Below, in pieces: positions 7,241 through 10,881 of a DNA stretch of 10,881 nt. The notes below the pieces were generated by a model that saw only the letters and a list, made by a program, of their open reading frames with translations, made no database searches and was not told the DNA's origin. Source of the DNA: an uncultured Lysobacterales bacterium (lineage in GTDB: Bacteria; Pseudomonadota; Gammaproteobacteria; Xanthomonadales; SZUA-36); NCBI GenBank assembly GCA_937995275.1, contig CALKKN010000020.1:1-10881 (forward strand), read 5' to 3'. A program made the translations under genes and the position numbers. How positions within the stretch are numbered: the first letter of the stretch is position 1; each line of letters starts with the position of its first letter.

Positions 7241-7255
7241 TTGAACAACGTTCAA
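7241..7255. promoter_or_regulatory. Inverted repeat TTGAAC-AAC-GTTCAA, possible operator
   Basis: Two perfect 6-base arms (7241-7246 and 7250-7255) flank three bases. It follows a run of T (7236-7242) and lies about 150 bases before cofE and 165 before cofC. Shape and place fit a dimeric repressor or activator site for the F420 genes. It does not resemble the 3062-3081 palindrome, so a different regulator is implied if it is real. Confidence 0.45.
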
Positions 7256-7319
7256 GGGTTCGGGAGGATAGCAAAAACGGATCGGCGGGCACCAGCACCC
7301 CAGCTACGATGATTTCCGG

Positions 7320-7342
7320 ATTCCGGCAAAAGAAACCGGAAT
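7320..7342 (+). other. Hairpin in the cofE leader region
   Basis: ATTCCGG (7320-7326) and CCGGAAT (7336-7342) can form a perfect 7-bp stem with a nine-base, A-rich loop, 65 bases before the cofE start. No T-run follows, so it is not a standard terminator. It may affect leader RNA stability or be a protein-binding site. Confidence 0.4.
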
Positions 7343-7407
7343 TGCAGTTATCATGGTTCGATCAGGCCACATAATCTGGACACACGGCAACCGACTCCGA
7401 TCAAGCC

Positions 7408-8172
7408 ATGCATGCAGCGCTGACCATTCAACCTCTGCCGGGCATCCCCCTGGTCAGTTCGGGGGACGATCTGGGGTCCCTGCTGCTCGACTGCCTGGCC
7501 GAACTGCGGCTCGAGCTCGTGGACGGCGATATTCTGGTCGTGGCCCAGAAAATCGTCTCCAAATCGGAAGGCCGCCTGGTGCAGCTCGACGAGGTTACGC
7601 CGTCCCCCGAGGCCGTTGCACTTGCGGCGGAAACCGATAAAGATCCACGAATCGTCGAACTGATCCTCCGCGAATCGACTGCCGTCATCCGCAAGGCGCC
7701 CGGTGTCATTATCGTCAGGAACCGCCTTGGCATCATTGGCGCCAATGCCGGAATAGACCAGTCGAATATTGACCATGGCGCAGGAGAGTGCGCTCTGCTG
7801 CTCCCCGAGGACCCCGATCAGTCGGCGGCGCGACTGCGCGATTCGCTGCAGCAACATACCGGCCGGAGCCTGGGTGTCATCATCAGCGACAGCATGAACC
7901 GGGCCTGGCGGCTGGGAACCCTGGGACAGGCGATCGGCAGTTCAGGGGTCAGGGTCCTGGACGACCGGCGGGGTGGGCGCGACCTGTTCGGTCGCGAGTT
8001 GATGGTCACCATCATCAACCGCGCCGATTCCATCGCAGCCGCAGCCGTGCTCGTGATGGGCGAGACCGCCGAGCAGGTGCCGGCGGCGCTGGTGAGGGGA
8101 TTCCCGCCCGACGACAGCCGCCAGGTCGCGCGGCAGTCGCTGCGACCGGCATCGGAAGACCTCTTTCTTTGA
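7408..8172 (+). CDS. cofE: Coenzyme F420-0:L-glutamate ligase (CofE)
   Basis: A 254-residue ligase that adds the gamma-linked glutamate tail to F420-0 using GTP. Family motifs are V-A-Q-K-I-V-S-K-S-E-G-R (45-56), G-I-I-G-A-N-A-G-I-D-Q-S-N (108-120), I-S-D-S-M-N-R-A-W-R-L-G followed by AIG (159-177), and G-R-E-L-M-V-T-I-I-N-R-A-D-S-I-A-A-A-A (195-213), which are typical of CofE and of the N-terminal half of mycobacterial FbiB. Asn164 stands where many members have Gly in the S-D-T-x-G-R motif. It stops at the end of the ligase domain: the C-terminal FMN reductase domain of FbiB is absent. ATG 7408 is the only ATG after an in-frame TAA at 7372, although no good Shine-Dalgarno is seen. It is the first gene of the cofE-cofD unit. 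Confidence 0.94.
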   Translation: MHAALTIQPLPGIPLVSSGDDLGSLLLDCLAELRLELVDGDILVVAQKIVSKSEGRLVQLDEVTPSPEAVALAAETDKDPRIVELILRESTAVIRKAPGVIIVRNRLGIIGANAGIDQSNIDHGAGECALLLPEDPDQSAARLRDSLQQHTGRSLGVIISDSMNRAWRLGTLGQAIGSSGVRVLDDRRGGRDLFGRELMVTIINRADSIAAAAVLVMGETAEQVPAALVRGFPPDDSRQVARQSLRPASEDLFL

Positions 8173-8173
8173 C

Positions 8174-9130
8174 ATGACCACAGAACATTATCTCGCGATC
8201 ACGGGCGGCATCGGCGGGGCCAAGCTGGCGCTGGGGCTCTCGAGGCTGCTGGAGGGAGCGCAGCTGGCGCTGGCGGTAAACACTGCCGACGACTTCGAGC
8301 ACCTGGGCCTGCATATCTCTCCGGATATCGACACCCTGGTCTACACGCTGGCGGGGGAGAACAACCCGGAAACCGGCTGGGGCCGAAAAGACGAGAGCTG
8401 GAACTTCATGCAGGCCCTGGCCGAGCTGGGCGGCGAGACCTGGTTTGCGCTCGGCGACCGGGACCTTGCGGTCAACGTCGAGCGGACTCAGCGGCTGCGC
8501 GGGGGCCAGACCCTGAGCCAGGTCACCGCCGCATTCGCATCGAAGTTCGGCATAGCACACCAAATCCTCCCCATGACCGATGATCCGGTGGCAACGCGGG
8601 TAATGACCACCGCGGGGGAGATGACCTTCCAGGATTACTTCGTCCGCGAGCGGTGCGAACCGGCGGTAACCGGCTTTCGTTTCGCCGGAGCAGAGTGCGC
8701 CAGCCTGAATCCGGAAATCGTATCGCGCCTGGAAAGCCCGCAGCTGGCCGGGGCGATTCTGTGCCCGTCCAACCCGTTCGTCAGTATCGACCCGATCCTG
8801 GCCGTGCCGGGCATGCAAGACCACCTGCGGGAATGCAGGGCACCGGTCATAGCCGTCTCACCTGTCGTCGGTGGGTCCGCCATCAAGGGCCCGACGGTGA
8901 AGATGATGGCGGAATTATCGGTCCCCAACACCGCCACCTGGGTGGCCCAGCACTACCGGTCCCTGCTCGACGGGTTCGTGCTCGACACCGTGGACGAAGG
9001 CATGGCGGCCGACATCGAGTCCATGGGCCTGACGACGGTGATCACCAACACCGTCATGGTGACGCTGGAAGACCGGATCGGGCTGGCCCGGGCCTGCCTG
9101 CAACTCACGGCCACCTTGCGCGACATCTGA
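8174..9130 (+). CDS. cofD: 2-phospho-L-lactate transferase (CofD/FbiA)
   Basis: A 318-residue enzyme that joins the GDP-activated phospho-acid made by CofC to Fo, giving F420-0 (or dehydro- or 3PG-F420-0, depending on the acid). Motifs are T-G-G-I-G-G-A-K-L-A-L-G-L (10-22, nucleotide binding), NTADDFEHLGLHISPD (36-51) with D-T-L-V-Y-T-L-A-G (53-61), GDRDLAVN (94-101), PMTDDPV (133-139), CPSNPFVSIDPIL (197-209) and SPVVGGSAIKGP (229-240). Length is normal and no conserved block is missing. It begins one base after the cofE stop (TGA-C-ATG) and has no clear Shine-Dalgarno of its own, so translation is probably coupled to cofE. Confidence 0.95.
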   Translation: MTTEHYLAITGGIGGAKLALGLSRLLEGAQLALAVNTADDFEHLGLHISPDIDTLVYTLAGENNPETGWGRKDESWNFMQALAELGGETWFALGDRDLAVNVERTQRLRGGQTLSQVTAAFASKFGIAHQILPMTDDPVATRVMTTAGEMTFQDYFVRERCEPAVTGFRFAGAECASLNPEIVSRLESPQLAGAILCPSNPFVSIDPILAVPGMQDHLRECRAPVIAVSPVVGGSAIKGPTVKMMAELSVPNTATWVAQHYRSLLDGFVLDTVDEGMAADIESMGLTTVITNTVMVTLEDRIGLARACLQLTATLRDI

Positions 9131-9137
9131 TCCAGGC

Positions 9138-9159
9138 CCGGATGCCGATGGCCATCCGG
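9138..9159. terminator. Hairpin between convergent cofD and amidohydrolase
   Basis: CCGGATG (9138-9144) and CATCCGG (9153-9159) form a perfect 7-bp GC-rich stem with an eight-base loop, starting eight bases after the cofD stop and within 20 bases of the amidohydrolase stop. There is no T-run on either side, so it may be a weak two-way terminator or an RNA 3'-end stabiliser. Confidence 0.45.
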
Positions 9160-9175
9160 TAAGGCGCACGCACCC

Positions 9176-10171
9176 CTAAATCTGATAGAAATTGCGGGCT
9201 GTACCCGCTAACAGAGCCGCCCTCTCACTTTGCGAACAGCCCCGGGTGATGCGCTTGAAGGCATTCCACAGAATGGTGTAGGAGACGCCGGCGCGATCCA
9301 CCGGGAAATTGCTCTCGAACATACAGCGGTCGGCGCCGAACAGTTCGATGCAGGTCTCGAAGTAGGGTGCGAGCGCCGCCGCCAGTTCTTCCGACCCCGG
9401 CGGCATCGGGCGCTTATGCCAGCCGAATCCGCTCATCGACATGGTGCGCCCACCGAGCTTCACGCTGACGTTGGGGCAACCAGCGAGTTCGGACAGCCCC
9501 TGCCGCCACTCCCGAAACACCTCATCGCGCCGGCCGGCATACGGCCCGATGCCGAGCGGCCCGGCCATGTGATTCAGCACGATCGCCAGGCCGGGGAAGG
9601 CCCGCGCGAGATTGGTCAACTCGGCCAGCTGGTGATGATAGAGCCAGGCATCCAGGCACAGCCCCAGACGCTCCAGGCAGGCCACCCCTTCACGGAAGGC
9701 CGCATCGGCCATCAGACCGCAAGGCGGGTTGGTATGGGCGTTGTGTATGCGCTCGTTCTCATCCCATGCCGTGGCATGGCGAACCCCGCGAAAGCGCCTG
9801 CTGGCGTTCGCATGCGCCTCGAGAACCGTCTCGACGCGGGCCCCCAGGCTGAGGTCGGCGAAGCCGACGATGCCGGCGGCGAGCTCGATCGTTCCGTGGG
9901 CGGTGGCCACAGGTCCCGCCAGACGGTCAATGAAGACCGTCTCGCCGACGGGCCGCAATGCTTCCGGGCCCTCCGTGCGGTAGAACTGGCGGCATTCGAC
10001 GAACACCGTGTGCACCACGCGGTGCCCACCGCCGAAATCGGCCCGGAATTCCTCAACGAGATAACGGCTGCCGGGGTAATCCCAGAGGTGATGATGCGGG
10101 TCACAGATCGGCAGATCGGGCTCGATGGCCTCTTCCACCGTCAGTGCGAGCCAGTCCGCCCGGTCCGTCAT
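9176..10171 (-). CDS. TIM-barrel metal-dependent amidohydrolase (amidohydrolase_2 family)
   Basis: A 331-residue hydrolase of the amidohydrolase_2/COG3618 group, whose members open lactones, hydrolyse ring compounds or decarboxylate. The N-terminal metal site is C-D-P-H-H-H-L-W (23-30) with His26 and His28; other expected active-site positions are His201 in LNHMAGP and the family motif MFESNFPVD (284-292) near the end. The frame is open 173 codons further upstream, but that part overlaps the DUF35 gene in another frame and is Arg/Gly-rich nonsense, so the start is ATG 10171. This ATG shares its A with the TAA stop of the DUF35 gene (TAATG) and is preceded by GGAG, which is strong evidence for coupled translation. 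As the last gene of the thiolase-DUF35 unit it may hydrolyse a ring or lactone intermediate of the same pathway. The substrate is unknown. Confidence 0.88.
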   Translation of the reverse strand: MTDRADWLALTVEEAIEPDLPICDPHHHLWDYPGSRYLVEEFRADFGGGHRVVHTVFVECRQFYRTEGPEALRPVGETVFIDRLAGPVATAHGTIELAAGIVGFADLSLGARVETVLEAHANASRRFRGVRHATAWDENERIHNAHTNPPCGLMADAAFREGVACLERLGLCLDAWLYHHQLAELTNLARAFPGLAIVLNHMAGPLGIGPYAGRRDEVFREWRQGLSELAGCPNVSVKLGGRTMSMSGFGWHKRPMPPGSEELAAALAPYFETCIELFGADRCMFESNFPVDRAGVSYTILWNAFKRITRGCSQSERAALLAGTARNFYQI

Positions 10172-10596
10172 TACTCCGCCGCAGCTTGGCGCGGACGGAA
10201 CTGGGGCAGCGTGATTTCCTCGCTGCGGGTTTCGAACACGACCTCGACAGGCATGCCGGTGGTGACCGACTCCGGGTCGCATTCGACGATATTGCTCATC
10301 ATCGTCGGCCCTTCCTCGAGGCGCACGAGGGCGACCACGTAAGGCGTGTCGGCCGCATAGGCTTCGGCCACCGGGACGCGGCAGATCGTGTAGCTCGAAA
10401 CCGTTCCGGTGCCGGCCGCCTCCACCCACTCGAGGTCCCCGCCCAGGCACGATGAGCAAATCGCCCGGGGATAGAACTGATGGCTGCCGCAGTCTTTGCA
10501 GCGCTGAATCAGCAAACGCCGGGCACGACAGTTCTCCCACCAGAAAGCGGTTTCCGGGCTGGGTACCGGCAGGAACTTGCCGGCCGGCCCCGTCAT
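10171..10596 (-). CDS. DUF35 protein: zinc ribbon plus OB fold, acyl-CoA-associated
   Basis: A 141-residue protein with an N-terminal rubredoxin-like zinc ribbon, C33-x2-C36 and C47-x2-C50, followed by an OB-fold domain (about 60-130) with G-T-G-T-V-S-S-Y-T, the usual pattern of the DUF35 family. Members bind acyl-CoA and form complexes with thiolase-like proteins; the best known is ChsH2, which works with the retro-aldolase Ltp2 in steroid side-chain removal. Here it overlaps the thiolase stop by four bases (ATGA) and the amidohydrolase start by one base, so all three are one operon, and a complex with the upstream thiolase-like protein is likely. GGAG lies just before the start. All four zinc cysteines are present. 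Which CoA ester it handles cannot be told. Confidence 0.9.
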   Translation of the reverse strand: MTGPAGKFLPVPSPETAFWWENCRARRLLIQRCKDCGSHQFYPRAICSSCLGGDLEWVEAAGTGTVSSYTICRVPVAEAYAADTPYVVALVRLEEGPTMMSNIVECDPESVTTGMPVEVVFETRSEEITLPQFRPRQAAAE

Positions 10597-10881
10597 GTCT
10601 CCGTCCCCAGGATGAGCGTTGCGTGGCTGGACATGATCCCGCCCTGCCCGTGCGCCAGGGCGACCGACGCCCCCTCCACCTGGCGCGCACCAGCCTGTCC
10701 GCGCAGCTGAATGACGGCCTCGGTCAACAGGAACATGGCGCCGGGGTTGCCGGGATGCGCATGCGACAGCAGCCCGCCGTGGGTGTTCATGGGCAGGCTG
10801 CCGCTTAGCGTCGTCGCCCCGGACTCCACGAAGTCCCCCGCCTCGCCCTTCCGGCAGAAACCCAGGTCTTCCAGCTCGATC
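10593..10881 (-). CDS. Thiolase-like protein (SCP-x/lipid-transfer type), 5' part outside the window
   Basis: Only the last 96 residues are visible; the frame runs off the right edge. They contain the C-terminal thiolase blocks: F-C-R-K-G-E near the edge, the catalytic-site motif L-P-M-N-T-H-G-G-L-L-S, then E-A-V-I-Q-L-R-G-x-A-G-x-R-Q-V and the closing HGQGG with an ILG near the end. This pattern belongs to SCP-x-type thiolases, including acetyl-CoA acetyltransferases and the Ltp-type aldolases that act with DUF35 partners. The GTG at 10829 is an internal valine. Whether the nucleophilic cysteine is present, which would separate a true thiolase from an aldolase, cannot be seen because it lies outside the window. 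It is the upstream gene of the DUF35-amidohydrolase operon. Confidence 0.88.
   Translation of the reverse strand, partial: IELEDLGFCRKGEAGDFVESGATTLSGSLPMNTHGGLLSHAHPGNPGAMFLLTEAVIQLRGQAGARQVEGASVALAHGQGGIMSSHATLILGTET

Larger units (their letters stand above)
7076..7407. promoter_or_regulatory. Divergent control region between cofC and cofE
   Basis: This 332-base region separates the two F420 operons and must hold both promoters. It is richer in A and T than its surroundings around 7131-7150 (TATAAC, GATAAT). It holds a direct repeat of GTTGCATGT (7150-7158 and 7162-7170), a perfect palindrome CCGGATATCCGG (7203-7214), the inverted repeat TTGAAC-AAC-GTTCAA (7241-7255) and a 7-bp hairpin (7320-7342). 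No clear sigma-70 promoter with both boxes was found in either direction. No gene is visible; short open frames across it do not look coding. Confidence 0.55.

Noticed and set aside
9176..10171. Possible role of the amidohydrolase in F420 metabolism because it faces cofD
   Set aside because: It is convergent with cofD and tied by overlap to the DUF35-thiolase unit; nothing in its motifs points to F420.
10172..10690. 173-codon upstream extension of the amidohydrolase frame
   Set aside because: It overlaps the DUF35 gene in another frame, has an Arg/Gly-rich composition and adds nothing known to the family; the TAATG junction and GGAG support the start at 10171.

Overview
The window is GC-rich DNA, probably from a Gram-negative proteobacterium: it opens with the C-terminal part of an RND-type outer-membrane efflux factor, which needs an outer membrane. 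The exact lineage cannot be read from the sequence. Its centre is a compact coenzyme F420 locus. A two-gene minus-strand unit (cofC, then fused cofG/cofH = fbiC) and a two-gene plus-strand unit (cofE, then cofD) diverge from a 330-base intergenic region. Together they encode the deazaflavin (Fo) synthase, the guanylyltransferase that activates the phospho-acid, the transferase that joins it to Fo, and the glutamate ligase.

Layout from left to right: end of a TolC/NodT-type outer-membrane factor (1-849); a 360-base gap; an F420-dependent glucose-6-phosphate dehydrogenase homologue (fgd, 1210-2223, plus); a TetR-family repressor (2288-2941, minus) divergent from a short-chain dehydrogenase (3118-3885, plus), with a perfect 20-base palindrome between them; fbiC (3958-6324, minus) and cofC (6305-7075, minus); cofE (7408-8172, plus) and cofD (8174-9130, plus); then a tightly overlapping minus-strand operon read as thiolase (partial, enters at the right edge), DUF35 acyl-CoA-associated protein (10171-10596) and TIM-barrel amidohydrolase (9176-10171).

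How the genes may work together (inference): cofC/fbiC/cofE/cofD make F420, and the FGD homologue could reduce it with glucose 6-phosphate, because all sugar-phosphate-binding residues known from the mycobacterial enzyme are present. F420H2 would then be available to reductases encoded elsewhere. The SDR and the thiolase-DUF35-amidohydrolase operon look like catabolic genes (acyl-CoA, steroid- or terpenoid-like chemistry) and may be neighbours rather than F420 enzymes. No tRNA, rRNA, CRISPR, transposase or phage gene was seen. Other notable items are a 33-base imperfect repeat found in two intergenic places and several palindromes in the divergent control regions.
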